A stretch of 64,000 bases of DNA, from contig NZ_JAFCMB010000001.1 in NCBI RefSeq assembly GCF_018130145.1, forward strand, positions 1,016,693 through 1,080,692, read 5' to 3'. Of the stretch, positions 9,027 to 17,579 are shown piece after piece. The DNA comes from Bradyrhizobium sp. AUGA SZCCT0176 (GTDB lineage: Bacteria > Pseudomonadota > Alphaproteobacteria > Rhizobiales > Xanthobacteraceae). A model generated the notes under the pieces. That model did no database searches. It worked only from the letters and a program-made list of their open reading frames with translations, and was not told where the DNA came from. How positions within the stretch are numbered: the stretch's first letter is position 1; each line of letters begins with the position of its first letter. Made by a program: the position numbers and the translations under genes.

Positions 9027-9257
9027 ATGCCGGACCTCGACCATGTCAGGGCTGAGATTGAGCACATGCGTGTGCAAGTCAGCCGTCACCGCAGGGAAAT
9101 GCTCCAGCTTGAACGGGCCGGGATATCGACCGTGGCGGCGGAAGCGTTGCTTCAACGGATGCTCGATAAAATCGACGGGCTTTGTCAGCAGCGCGACAAG
9201 CTGAAGAAAGAACAACCCGCAAAGCGTGTCGGGGCGTTGGGAGGGCGGAATTGGTGA
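9027..9257 (+). CDS. Small coiled-coil hypothetical protein
   Basis: 76 residues (MPDLDHVRAEIEHMRVQVSR), all helical and charged, with a leucine-rich heptad pattern (LLQRMLDKIDGLCQQRDKLK). The stop overlaps the next start as GTGA, so the two genes are probably co-translated. No known domain. Confidence 0.65.
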   Translation: MPDLDHVRAEIEHMRVQVSRHRREMLQLERAGISTVAAEALLQRMLDKIDGLCQQRDKLKKEQPAKRVGALGGRNW

Positions 9258-9484
9258 GCCAGCCCCTTAGATATTTTCATGAAGACCCGCACGCCGACGC
9301 TTGGCTGAAATCATTGGACGAGACCCGCCGTCTCGCGACCCGGCAGGGTTGGTGCTATCAGCATGTCCAAGCGCTCATCGTCGCCATTGACCAATATGCG
9401 GAAGCCGCCACCGGCAACCGATCATATTTCTTGGACAAACCAAAAAGCATCGGCGGCAGCCGTAGGAACTCTGATGTCCCGTGA
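9254..9484 (+). CDS. Small hypothetical protein
   Basis: 76 residues from a GTG that overlaps the preceding stop (GGTGA). MSQPLRYFHEDPHADAWLKS is followed by GWCYQHVQALIVAIDQYAEA and a polar tail ending SRRNSDVP. Function not recognised. The overlap decides the start. Confidence 0.6.
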   Translation: MSQPLRYFHEDPHADAWLKSLDETRRLATRQGWCYQHVQALIVAIDQYAEAATGNRSYFLDKPKSIGGSRRNSDVP

Positions 9485-9566
9485 TTGTTAGAGACTCATA
9501 ACCTCGCAGAGGTTTAAACTGCGCCCTGTCGTCCGCTCCCCCTGCGGCGGCGGGGCTTTTTGTGAG

Positions 9567-10468
9567 TTGCGTGTGATTAAGCGTATCGAAATGCCGGGGT
9601 TCATTAAGCCCCAGCTTGCGACCTTGAAGAGCAAGGCTCCCAAGGGCGAGCAATGGATTCACGAAATCAAATACGATGGCTACCGCGTCCAGCTCCATGT
9701 GAATGGTGACAAAAGGCGCGTGTTTACCCGGAATGGGCTGGATTGGACCAAGCGGTTCTCCACCATTGCCGGTGCCTTCGATATCTCCGGGCAAGCCATC
9801 ATCGATGGTGAAGTTGTCGTCATCCATGAGGGCCGCACCAACTTCTCGAACTCCAGGCCGAACCCGCCGCTGGAAAGCAAGGAAGGCTGGTCTATTACGC
9901 CTTCGACCTTCTCTGGCGTGATGGCGACCTGCGCAAACTGCCTCAGCTTGAGCGTAAGCAGCTTCTGGGGGATTTGATTGGCGAGAACGATATCGGCCTC
10001 CCGGTGCTCTACAGCGGGCATCTGACCGGTGACGGGCGGGAGATGTTTGAGCATGCCGCGAAGCTGAATTGGGAAGGCATCATCTCCAAGAACGGCGACG
10101 CGCCTTACCGCTCCGATCGCAACGAGGGCTGGCTCAAAATCAAAACCGTGATGAAGGGAAAATTCCCCGTCATTGGTTTCGTCAAAGATCCTACCGGTGT
10201 CGCCGCGCTCTACCTCGGCAAGCGCGAAGGGAAGGATTGGGTTTACATGGGAAAGGTTGGGACGGGATGGTCCCGCACGGTCTCCAGCCAAATCCGCAAG
10301 CAGCTCGATACGGTCGTTAGCCCAAAGTCGAAGTTAACCAAACAGGTGAAGAAGCCCCGCGCGACCTGGGTGGACCCGGTTTTCATGGCCGATATCGAAT
10401 ACCGACACATTACCTCGGAAGGCTTGCTCCGGCAAAGCTCATTCAAGGGGCTGAAAAAGGAACGATAG
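9567..10468 (+). pseudogene. ATP-dependent DNA ligase (LigD-type ligase domain), frameshifted
   Basis: The first part carries the nucleotidyl-transfer site with the AMP-accepting lysine (HEIKYDGYRVQLH, near 9660-9700) and motif III (IIDGEVVV). At about 9846 one base is missing (TCGAACTCC where TCGGAACTCC would keep frame). The next frame then reads ELQAEPAAGKQGRLVYYAFD, LLWRDGDLRKLPQ and on into GLPVLYSG, WEGIISK and the OB-fold part up to 10468. Joined, the product would be about 300 residues, the size of a stand-alone LigD ligase module without the primase and nuclease modules. This module normally seals ends held by Ku. As sequenced it is inactive. Confidence 0.85.
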
Positions 10469-10491
10469 AGCCTAAGGTGTGTTTGAGATTC

Positions 10492-10719
10492 ATGACCGAA
10501 CCTCTTCCAGCTCTCATCGAAAACTCGCTCCAAATCGCCTGGGATTACCTGGACGGGATAGGTGAGCTTGCTGACCAGCAGCAGACCGCCGAATTCCTTC
10601 TCAGGGACATTCAATCTCAAATGCTGAGGGGCGAGCGGCGGCCTCTGATGCTTTCAAACCGCGCGATCGAGAGCTTCCGCAAACAGCCAAACCATCTGCA
10701 ACTCGTCAGGTGGGGCTAA
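10492..10719 (+). CDS. Small hypothetical protein
   Basis: 75 residues from the ATG at 10492 (MTEPLPALIENSLQIAWDYL). It is mostly helical and ends RKQPNHLQLVRWG. The stop overlaps the next start (TAATG). Not a named family as far as I can tell, but its helix pattern and coupling to the next gene support a real gene. Confidence 0.6.
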   Translation: MTEPLPALIENSLQIAWDYLDGIGELADQQQTAEFLLRDIQSQMLRGERRPLMLSNRAIESFRKQPNHLQLVRWG

Positions 10720-10897
10720 TGGAATACATTTACAAAGACAGGCAGCCGTCCACTAAGGAAGAGCGTGTGGCGAAGAAGGAAAAGCCCGCTGGGACGCTGA
10801 AGTAAACCTGACCGCGCGCAAGAAGGTGGACGATGCCTTTCGGTCCAACTTTGAAAGATTGAAAGCGGAGCGTTTTGCTCGGGAAAATAAGGAATAG
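10719..10897 (+). pseudogene. Small charged protein gene, frameshifted
   Basis: The first frame, MEYIYKDRQPSTKEERVAKK, stops at 10805 after 28 residues. The following frame reads ARWDAEVNLTARKKVDDAFR and NFERLKAERFARENKE to a stop at 10897 with no loss of coding character. A single-base shift in the A-rich stretch near 10780-10787 would join them into a protein of about 59 residues. A homopolymer sequencing error is possible. Confidence 0.5.
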
Positions 10898-10980
10898 AGG
10901 TACCGGCCTTAACCTCCAAGGAGGCCGTCATGAGGGCGCGCGGAATGCCTGCGGTCTTTGGAGCAGGGGTCGCGCGTTCC

Positions 10981-11064
10981 TCATAACAGGACGACCCATG
11001 CTGCCAGTCCGATCAGAAACGCTATGCACACTGCAACGACCGCCAGGCAGGCCTTACCTATCAC
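10981..11064 (-). CDS. Single-helix membrane microprotein, 27 residues, GTG start
   Basis: MIGKACLAVVAVCIAFLIGL then AAWVVLL. The GTG start overlaps the stop of the upstream gene as GTGA, so it is probably translated by coupling. One transmembrane helix and almost nothing else. Confidence 0.5.
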   Translation of the reverse strand: MIGKACLAVVAVCIAFLIGLAAWVVLL

Positions 11065-11234
11065 TTCTCACGTCTGACGCCCTTAAACTTCTTCGCGCTC
11101 TTCTTAACGGCCATAAACTGCCCGCCCGCCTTATTGCGCTTGGTGGATGTCTTCGTCAGCGGATTCTTGAGCTGCGTACGCTTCTTCACGGCTCTCTTGC
11201 GTGCGTTGTCGCCTTTGGGTTTGTTGACTGCCAT
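11061..11234 (-). CDS. Small lysine-rich protein
   Basis: 57 residues from the ATG at 11234 (MAVNKPKGDNARKRAVKKRT). It is very basic, with KNPLTKTSTKRNKAGGQFMA and a KKFKGVRREK tail. I recognise this type from Bradyrhizobium genomes, where it has no assigned role; nucleic-acid binding is an inference from charge. It is coupled to a membrane microprotein downstream. Confidence 0.7.
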   Translation of the reverse strand: MAVNKPKGDNARKRAVKKRTQLKNPLTKTSTKRNKAGGQFMAVKKSAKKFKGVRREK

Positions 11235-11283
11235 TGGTGTCTCCAAAGAAACACCAAGTGCTGAATCAGCAGGTAAGTTCCAG

Positions 11284-11343
11284 ATGGAGCGCGCGATTGC
11301 ATATCTGAGGGTCTCTACGCAACGCCAGCACCGCTCTGGTTGA
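11284..11343 (+). pseudogene. Serine recombinase N-terminal stub
   Basis: MERAIAYLRVSTQRQHRSG is the start of a resolvase/invertase, including the nucleophilic serine in YLRVST. It stops after 19 residues and the DNA downstream is unrelated, so only the first strand of the catalytic domain remains. A different internal piece of such a gene is at 38312. Confidence 0.7.
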
Positions 11344-11345
11344 TA

Positions 11346-11370
11346 GGAACACTAGTTCCGCCAACTGGTT
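11346..11370 (+). promoter_or_regulatory. Possible EcfG-type promoter (GGAAC-N16-GGTT)
   Basis: GGAAC at 11346, GGTT at 11367, 16-base spacer, 33 bases before the YciF-like start. The -10 box is one base off CGTT. YciF-like genes belong to stress regulons in related bacteria, which fits. Confidence 0.4.
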
Positions 11371-11402
11371 TGTTTCTCAGTGAAACCCTCACGGAGGAAG
11401 CC

Positions 11403-11906
11403 ATGGGCTTTTTTACCAAAGACATCAAAACCCTCGACGATCTCTTTGTCCATACTCTGCGCGATATCTATTACGCAGAGCAGCAGATCGCGAAAAATCT
11501 TCCGGACATGATCGAGAAGGCGACTGACCAAGCCCTCAGGAACGGCTTTGAGACCCATCTTGCCGAGACCGAGGAACAGATCGTCCGCCTCGAGAAAGTA
11601 TTCCAAATGCACGGCGTCGAAGCCACGGGCGTCGATTGCCCTGCCATCGATGGCATCTTGGACGAAGCCAGCGAAGTTGCTGGCGACGTTGACGACAAGA
11701 GCGTGCTGGACGCAGCCCTGATTGCTGCAGCCCAGGCAGTCGAGCACTATGAAATCACACGATACGGAACGTTGATCGCATGGGCGAATATGCTCGGCCG
11801 CAGTGACTGCGCGTCAGTTCTGCAGCAAAATCTCGATGAGGAAAAGGCGACTGACAGCAAGCTGAACACGATGGCACTCAAAAGTGTGAACCGCAAGGCA
11901 GCGTAA
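11403..11906 (+). CDS. YciE/YciF-like ferritin-fold protein (DUF892)
   Basis: 167 residues from the ATG at 11403, preceded by ACGGAGGAAGCC. The four-helix DUF892 pattern is clear: LDDLFVHTLRDIYYAEQQIA, then HLAETEEQIVRLEKVFQMHG, AALIAAAQAVEHYEITRYGT and LQQNLDEEKATDSKLN. The E/H residues in AEQQ, ETEEQ, VEHYE and DEE match the di-metal ligand positions of ferritin-like folds. Family members are induced by osmotic and general stress, but their reaction is not known. Good match in length and order. Confidence 0.88.
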   Translation: MGFFTKDIKTLDDLFVHTLRDIYYAEQQIAKNLPDMIEKATDQALRNGFETHLAETEEQIVRLEKVFQMHGVEATGVDCPAIDGILDEASEVAGDVDDKSVLDAALIAAAQAVEHYEITRYGTLIAWANMLGRSDCASVLQQNLDEEKATDSKLNTMALKSVNRKAA

Positions 11907-12143
11907 TTTTTAATGAGGCGCAGGAGTACAAGGGCTGTCAGATTCCAGTCGGGCAGCCCTCTTGCAAGAGATCGCGTAAGCTCTCTGCCCCGGAATTGGG
12001 TGACATTATCCGCAAGACCGGCAACTCGCTTGCTGCGATTACCAAAGAAGCAGCCGCCACCCGGCCTCGTTAGAACGCTTCTTGCATCATCCAGCCCGGC
12101 GGCGTGCATTGGGTTGGGATACGCACGTCAGTGGGAGGCCGGC

Positions 12144-12296
12144 TTGCACAACCGCCTAGAAAGCGAGGTAAGAAAGGCTCGCGAGGACATGGCGAAGCTC
12201 CCGCCCAGCATCGAGAGAGACGCTCTGCTCTATAAGATTAAGGAGATCGAGGGGCGATCTATTTTAATTAGGACGCTTGCCGCGCCGAAGTTCTAG
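12144..12296 (+). CDS. Possible small helical protein related to 'LRKARQAE' family
   Basis: From a TTG at 12144: LHNRLESEVRKAREDMAKLP, then PSIERDALLYKIKEIEG. The LP....ERDALL.K.. pattern resembles the family at 8435, but the tail differs. The frame stays open further upstream without a good start, so the 5' end is uncertain and the gene may be degenerate. Confidence 0.4.
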   Translation: MHNRLESEVRKAREDMAKLPPSIERDALLYKIKEIEGRSILIRTLAAPKF

Positions 12297-14424
12297 GCGG
12301 CAAATCCAGCAGGGTGCCTAAAACGGCCGGCGAATTAAGGGTGGCAAGTTTCTCGCGTGGGCTAAGGAATGTGGCCGCCTCGTCGAAGGTTTCGGCGTCT
12401 TCGATCTTGGCGCGCGCGATCGCGAGATGCGGATCGACCTCACCGCGATTCCGCGGCCTAGGGCCGGACAGATTGTCGAGATGCGCCTCGCGCAGGTCGG
12501 CGTCACGGCGGAGTTCGAGAAGCGGGCAGGATACCGTCCGGTGCGAGGCATTGGCCAGTTCGTTGGCCCGCAGCATGACCTGCGGTGGCGAGGTCTCCTC
12601 CGGTGTCTTGAACAGGCTGGAAGCAGCCCCTTCGCTGGCCGAGGAAGACAGCGTGGCAAGCGGAATGGCAAGCAGGAGGCCGAGAATGACTGGCATCATC
12701 CATAGCAGCAACGGCAACGACACCGCGTAGGCGCTGATAGCCATCGCGACGCCAAAGAATGTCGGAACCGAATATTTGCGAAGTGTCTCTTTACGCGACA
12801 CCACGCCGTCGTCGCGGCGTTGAACCTGCCAGCCCGCATCGCGTCCCAGCAGGATCTCTCCGACCGCGGACGATTGGAAGACCATCATCACCGGTGCCGT
12901 CAGGCCCGAAAGGAATGTCTCGGCGACAATCCCCGCAAGGGCCCGAAAGCCGCCGCCGAACTTTCTTCGCTCGTCACGACGGGTGAGCATGACGATGTAG
13001 GCGAGCAGTTTGGGCAGAATCAGCATGCCCATCGTGGCGACGAATACCCAGGCCGCCAAGATCGGATCCTGTGCGGGCCATGTCGGAAACAGCGAGAACC
13101 CCTTCGGAAAATATTCGGGCCTGACAAACTGCGCCTGCAACGAGACCAGGATGCCGAGGCCCAGAAAGATGAACCAGAGCGGCGCCGTCAGGTAGGATCC
13201 GATCCCGGTCAGGAGATGGAGCCGCGAGACCCAGTGCAGGCCGCGCGACGGCAGCACCGCCAGATGTTGCAGGTTGCCCTGACACCATCGCCGGTCGCGG
13301 GCGGCAAAATCCAGCAGCGATGGCGGGCATTCCTCGTAACTGCCGCCGAGCGTGGGCGCCATATGGATGGCCCAACCGCCACGGCGCATGAACGCGGCCT
13401 CGATGAAATCATGGCTGAGGATGTGCCCGCCGAACGGCTTGCGGCCCCTCAGTTCCGGAAGGGCGGCGTAGCGGGCAAATGCGCTGACGCGGATGATGGC
13501 GTTGTGGCCCCAGTAATTGCCTTCGGATCCATGCCACCAGGCAATTCCGGCCGCAATCAACGGGCCGTACAACCGCCCGGCAAACTGCTGCCACCGCGCG
13601 AACAACGTTCTGGCGTTGACCACGATCGGCAGCGTCTGGATCAGCGCAACGTGTCGGTGTTGCTCCATCGTAGCGACCAGCCGCACGATGGTATCCCCTG
13701 TCATCAGGCTGTCCGCATCCAGAATGAGCATACATTCATAGTCGGAGCCGAACCGCCTGACCCAATCCTCGATATTGCCGGATTTGCGCGCGGTGTTTTC
13801 CGGACGGTGACGATAGAAAATCCTGGCTGCTGGCCCGGCTTCATGTCGGAGTTGAAGAAAGCACTTTTCCTCGGCGATCCAGATCGCGGGATCGGTCGTG
13901 TCACTCAGAACGAACCAGTCGAACTGGCCAGCGTATCCGGTTTCCTCGACCGATTCGCAGATCGCGCGCAGCCGGGCCAGAACGCGATAGGGATCCTCAT
14001 TGTAGGTGGGCAGCAACATCGCGGTGCGGCTTTCGATCGCCGGCAGGGCCGCGCTGGCATCGATGCCGAGTTCGTCCTTGCGTCGAAACAGCAGCACGAA
14101 GAAACCGGCAATCGCCGACGTGAAGGAAAAGGCGATCCAAGCAAACAACAGGACGAACAGCACCAGGATCATCCACTCCAGGATCGTCACGCCTCCGACC
14201 TGGAGCACCTGGTACATTTCGTAGCAGCCGGCCAGGGTCAGCAAGACGGTGCCGGCAAGGATGCATGCGCGCCTGGGCCATGCCGTCGTGAAATCCGCGG
14301 CTTGGGGTTGCGGTTGGCGCTGCTGCTGCCGGAGCGCCATTTCCATTGGCGCCTCCCGGGGCAGGAATTGATTGAAGGGATCGCTGCGCTGAAGCGATCC
14401 GTGGACCTTCCCTAAGGTGTCCAT
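12268..14424 (-). CDS. mdoH: Glucan biosynthesis glucosyltransferase MdoH/OpgH
   Basis: 718 residues from the ATG at 14424, which overlaps the end of mdoG by 13 bases; translation is probably coupled. It is an inner-membrane GT2 enzyme that builds the beta-glucan backbone of osmoregulated periplasmic glucans from UDP-glucose. Two helices (about 55-110) precede the catalytic domain, where LLPTYNED, the metal-binding DAD of MLILDADSLMTGD, and RDRRWCQGNLQH (the RxxRW motif) are visible. Several further helices follow (about 395-600). Length and order fit the family. Its partner MdoG lies immediately upstream. Confidence 0.93.
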   Translation of the reverse strand: MDTLGKVHGSLQRSDPFNQFLPREAPMEMALRQQQRQPQPQAADFTTAWPRRACILAGTVLLTLAGCYEMYQVLQVGGVTILEWMILVLFVLLFAWIAFSFTSAIAGFFVLLFRRKDELGIDASAALPAIESRTAMLLPTYNEDPYRVLARLRAICESVEETGYAGQFDWFVLSDTTDPAIWIAEEKCFLQLRHEAGPAARIFYRHRPENTARKSGNIEDWVRRFGSDYECMLILDADSLMTGDTIVRLVATMEQHRHVALIQTLPIVVNARTLFARWQQFAGRLYGPLIAAGIAWWHGSEGNYWGHNAIIRVSAFARYAALPELRGRKPFGGHILSHDFIEAAFMRRGGWAIHMAPTLGGSYEECPPSLLDFAARDRRWCQGNLQHLAVLPSRGLHWVSRLHLLTGIGSYLTAPLWFIFLGLGILVSLQAQFVRPEYFPKGFSLFPTWPAQDPILAAWVFVATMGMLILPKLLAYIVMLTRRDERRKFGGGFRALAGIVAETFLSGLTAPVMMVFQSSAVGEILLGRDAGWQVQRRDDGVVSRKETLRKYSVPTFFGVAMAISAYAVSLPLLLWMMPVILGLLLAIPLATLSSSASEGAASSLFKTPEETSPPQVMLRANELANASHRTVSCPLLELRRDADLREAHLDNLSGPRPRNRGEVDPHLAIARAKIEDAETFDEAATFLSPREKLATLNSPAVLGTLLDLPPRTSARQAS

Positions 14425-15920
14425 CGATAGACCCAAACCTCCGATACCGCCTCGTTCTCCTGCATCAGCGACGCGCGAAGCTCGACGGGATTCTTCTCCT
14501 TCACAAGTTCGAAACTCAAACGCCAGCCGCCCGATGCCGGATTCGGCTGGGTGACGATGTTCTGGATCTTGGCCTTCTCCGCGGTCACAACGCCCCGCAG
14601 GGTTTTTGGGTCGACGGACTTCAACCTGTCGCCGATCAGGTCCAGCACGAACAGCGTCGCGTTATCGCCTCTTGCGCCGATGCCGGTTCGGGAAAACCGC
14701 GCCAGCGGGGTCGGCTTCGGAATGTCCGGGCCCCAATTCAGCCGGTACGTGTAGGTGTGTTCACCCTTGGCCTGCAAAGCGGCCTTGGGTTGCCAAAAGC
14801 TCGCAATATTGTCGTGCACTTCTTCCTTGGTCGGAATTTCGATCAGCTTGACCGAACCTTCGCCCCAGTTTCCGATCGGCTCCGCCCACAGACTTGGCCG
14901 GCGTTCGAAACTGGATTCGAGGTCCTGGTAGGCGAGAAAATCCCTCTGGCGCTGCATCAACCCGAAGCCATGCGGGTTGAGGTCGGCGAAGGCGCTGATC
15001 TGAAGATCCGTGGGATTATGAAGCGGTCGCCAAAGCTCCTCGCCACGGCCGTTGGCCACGAACAGCCCGTCGGAATCATGGACGGATGGCCTGAAGTCGT
15101 CGACGTCCTTGCGGTCGTTCGATCCGAAAAAGAACATGCTTGTCATCGGCATCAGGCCGGCACGCTCCAGATCCACTCTTGGATAGATCGCCATTTCCAC
15201 GTCGAAGACGGTGGCGTCGCCGGGTCGGATGGTGAAGCGATAGGCCGCCGCCGCGCTTTCACTGTCGAGCAAGGCGTGCACCACGATGGATTTGGCGTTG
15301 GCTGCCGGCTTCTCGATCCAGAATGCCTTGAACGACGGAAACTCCTCGCCCTTGGCTTCGCCGGTGTTGATCGCAAGCCCGCGCGCCGAAAGCCCGTACA
15401 ACTGGCCCTTGGCGACGGCCCGGAAGTAGCTCGCGCCGAGAAATACACAAACCTCGTCATAATAGTCGGGCTTGTTGATCGGCGCATGAAGCCGAAAGCC
15501 CGCAAAGCCGAGATCGACACCGGCGCCGGGCGGCGGCAGCTTGCCGAATGAAAAAAGGTCGGGTTGATAGGCGATCTTCGCCGCCTGGCCGTTCTTCACC
15601 TCGAAGATATCGACCCGGTTGGCGTAGAAGAAACCGCGATGAAAGAACTGCGCTTCGAAAGGCAGCTTTTCGCCGCGCCAGAGCGCGCGTTCCGGCAAGA
15701 ACCGTATCGCCCGGTAACGATCGTAATCCAGATCTTTCAAATTATCCGGCAGCTTGTTGTCGGGCGCCTTGAACGCTTTGCCGGCCAGATCACGCGCCAT
15801 TTGCCGCACAAGGGATCGGTCGAACGGCACCGGCTGCGCGTGCGCGGAAGTCAGGAGTCCTGGCGCCGCGATCGATACGAGCGGCAAGGCGGAGGCTGCG
15901 AGGAAGTGTCTGCGGTTCAC
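14412..15920 (-). CDS. mdoG: Periplasmic glucan biosynthesis protein MdoG/OpgG
   Basis: 502 residues. A signal sequence MNRRHFLAASALPLVSIAAP ends near AHAQP; the NRRHFL stretch is Tat-like, as in the MdoD branch of the family. The mature part is an OpgG-type beta-sandwich pair: YDRYRAIRFLPERALWRGEK, FHRGFFYANRVDIFEV, and FFFGSNDRKDVDDFRPSVHD, a stretch typical of the family. It acts in the periplasm on the glucan released by MdoH. The promoter region at 15956-15980 contains a perfect GGAAC-N16-CGTT on this strand, so mdoGH may belong to the general stress regulon. Confidence 0.94.
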   Translation of the reverse strand: MNRRHFLAASALPLVSIAAPGLLTSAHAQPVPFDRSLVRQMARDLAGKAFKAPDNKLPDNLKDLDYDRYRAIRFLPERALWRGEKLPFEAQFFHRGFFYANRVDIFEVKNGQAAKIAYQPDLFSFGKLPPPGAGVDLGFAGFRLHAPINKPDYYDEVCVFLGASYFRAVAKGQLYGLSARGLAINTGEAKGEEFPSFKAFWIEKPAANAKSIVVHALLDSESAAAAYRFTIRPGDATVFDVEMAIYPRVDLERAGLMPMTSMFFFGSNDRKDVDDFRPSVHDSDGLFVANGRGEELWRPLHNPTDLQISAFADLNPHGFGLMQRQRDFLAYQDLESSFERRPSLWAEPIGNWGEGSVKLIEIPTKEEVHDNIASFWQPKAALQAKGEHTYTYRLNWGPDIPKPTPLARFSRTGIGARGDNATLFVLDLIGDRLKSVDPKTLRGVVTAEKAKIQNIVTQPNPASGGWRLSFELVKEKNPVELRASLMQENEAVSEVWVYRWTP

Positions 15921-15955
15921 AATATCACTCGTGGTTACTGGCGGCGACCATGAGC

Positions 15956-15980
15956 AACGCAGTGCAGCATCAGGGGTTCC
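15956..15980 (-). promoter_or_regulatory. EcfG-type promoter of mdoGH
   Basis: On the minus strand: GGAAC, a 16-base spacer, CGTT. This equals the published EcfG/SigEcfG consensus of Bradyrhizobium and other Alphaproteobacteria. The -10 box is 36 bases upstream of the mdoG start. Confidence 0.65.
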
Positions 15981-16055
15981 TGCCCCAGGAACTCTATTGC
16001 CATTTTTTCCCGAGTAGGTCGGAATTTAGGCATCTGCGCGGGGCGCTCGCGAATG

Positions 16056-16523
16056 CTAGTTGGCCAATGTGTGGCTTATTCGCGTGACCACGCGATCCCA
16101 TTGCCGTTTTTCCGCGGCGGGATAATTGATCAGGACGCAATTCATATAGCCGGCCGAACGGTTACAGCGGTTGTACCAAATCCGGTCGTTGCGGATGCTA
16201 GACACCACGAAGAAGTTCGGCGTCACCCTTTTGTAGACGATACCGGGCGGCGGATTCTTCTTCGCCAGGAACGCCGCGGGCGAGTCGTTCTCGGGATTTG
16301 CAACCGATTGGACGGTCAAATCAGCGCGGCGATCGTCGGTGTAGAAACGCCGCCCGGTTCCACCATCCGGCAGTTCGGCGTCCCTGCTGAAAATCGTCAC
16401 CGGAATTTCTACATTCGTCCCGGTGCTCGGTATTACATATCTCTGCCACTGGATGCTGGCCGCAACGACCGTTGCCGGCACCAAGCTAATAATAACGACA
16501 GCGAGCAGCCGAAACGTAGCCAC
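16056..16523 (-). CDS. Secreted hypothetical protein
   Basis: 155 residues from a GTG at 16523 that opens a good signal peptide (VATFRLLAVVIISLVPATVV, then AASIQ); an ATG at 16577 would add 18 polar residues. The mature part, WQRYVIPSTGTNVEIPVTIF, then LTVQSVAN, YKRVTPNFFVVSSIRNDRIW and VLINYPAAEKRQWDRVV, is a conserved periplasmic protein of Bradyrhizobium without known function. Two cysteines (YNRCNRSAGYMNCVL) could form a disulfide. It points the same way as mdoGH but is separated from it by 135 bases. Confidence 0.75.
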   Translation of the reverse strand: MATFRLLAVVIISLVPATVVAASIQWQRYVIPSTGTNVEIPVTIFSRDAELPDGGTGRRFYTDDRRADLTVQSVANPENDSPAAFLAKKNPPPGIVYKRVTPNFFVVSSIRNDRIWYNRCNRSAGYMNCVLINYPAAEKRQWDRVVTRISHTLAN

Positions 16524-16577
16524 GTCCAAATCTCCGGTTAGATCGACACAACCGCACTCGATCCGGATTCGTTCCAA

Positions 16578-17005
16578 GAAGGACGGCGTTGCGCCCTGAA
16601 ATGCCTCGCCTTCACGCAGGGCGTCAATCCGGCTAATTCAAAGTGCGCGCGCGACACGTCGTTGCGCGATATATCCAAGCGTCAGCCCGGCCCCAGCGCG
16701 ATGCTGGCGCCGGGATAGTTGCCTCCTGACGCTTTAGTTATAGGCCTCCGCATTCATGTCGCCTGTTGGCACTTTTCGGACATTTGGAAGGTGCGAGGCG
16801 CCGACGAAGCTGAGAATGGTGACGGCTGCGATCGCAAACACCAGGCGCGCTGCGGCCGCCTTTCCGCGGCTAATGCAAGACGCAGGGCGGCACGCTGAGA
16901 AGTTGGAGTCCTTCTAGTTGCTTAGTGCCTGTCGTTCGAGCCGTGTAATCTGAAGGGGCAACAAGAGCTATCTGCGCTCATCGGCTTTCCCCAGCCGCTC
17001 CCGGG
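16578..17005. other. Intergenic region with repeat B fragment
   Basis: No confident gene. At about 16738-16830 the minus strand reads VFAIAAVTILSFVGAS and ends MNAEAYN, like a small secreted peptide, but only a GTG start is available. A fragment of repeat B (ATGTCGCCTGTTGGCACTTT) is at 16755-16783. Confidence 0.4.
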
Positions 17006-17170
17006 TCATAGCCAGCTCGCGGTTGTATTGGTGTGTATTTTTAGATCGATTGATCCTTTGACGGGCTCCTTGGCAGACTGCGATTCCATAAAAAGGTGCG
17101 AAGCGACCAGCAAAACAGCCGCACATGCCACCACCAAACCAGCGGTGGCTAGTTCTGCACCTTCATTCAT
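17006..17170 (-). CDS. Single-helix membrane protein, 54 residues
   Basis: MNEGAELATAGLVVACAAVL, then LVASHLFMES, then a polar C-terminal tail of 25 residues. Strong ribosome site (AGAGGTGGTGAC-ATG). A perfect GGAAC-N16-CGTT promoter lies 24 bases upstream, so transcription by the general stress sigma factor is likely. Function unknown. Confidence 0.75.
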   Translation of the reverse strand: MNEGAELATAGLVVACAAVLLVASHLFMESQSAKEPVKGSIDLKIHTNTTASWL

Positions 17171-17193
17171 GTCACCACCTCTTTCTCTTGCGC

Positions 17194-17218
17194 AACGCCC
17201 AATAAAAGGCGGAGTTCC
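17194..17218 (-). promoter_or_regulatory. EcfG-type promoter of the 54-residue membrane protein
   Basis: Minus strand GGAAC, 16 bases, CGTT; the ATG follows after 23 bases with its ribosome site between. Exact consensus and ideal distance. Confidence 0.7.
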
Positions 17219-17393
17219 AAAACAACGGGAAAAAGTGGCAACTTCTTTCCAAGAGCGGAAACTTGGAACGACAAACGCGTTGCTTCGGCAAGCGACGTAG
17301 CCGCGGTATTCAAAATCCACTCTGTTGCCGAGCCAGGTTGCGCAGACATTTTGTAGAGCATTGATGCGCCCTACCGATGAGGATCCGTGAACG

Positions 17394-17486
17394 ATGCCAA
17401 GCACCGGTCTTATAGTCGGCATCATTATAGCGATCATCGTGTGCGGCGTTACCGCCGCTGCAATGATGCTTCGCTTGCCTGTATGA
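17394..17486 (+). CDS. Single-helix membrane microprotein, 30 residues
   Basis: MPSTGLIVGIIIAIIVCGVT then AAAMMLRLPV. Four polar residues lead into one long transmembrane helix. Upstream GAGGATCCGTGAACG may serve as ribosome site. Unknown role. Confidence 0.5.
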   Translation: MPSTGLIVGIIIAIIVCGVTAAAMMLRLPV

Positions 17487-17548
17487 GCGAAACCCGTGTG
17501 ATCGCGAGGTTGGCGGGTTGCCAAGTCGGTACTGGAAAACAGGCCCAA

Positions 17549-17575
17549 ACCCCCGTCCGGGGGCTGGCGCGGACG
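17549..17575 (+). repeat. CCCCCGTCC hairpin repeat, copy 1
   Basis: CCCCCGTCCGGGGGCTGGCG followed by CGGACG. Other copies are at 18810 and 33774. It directly abuts the truncated adenylation remnant at 17580. Confidence 0.55.
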
Positions 17576-17579
17576 CTCG

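Noticed and set aside
12820..14415. 531-codon open frame on the plus strand opposite mdoH
   Set aside because: mdoH has all family motifs in the other direction; this frame gives low-complexity charged text.
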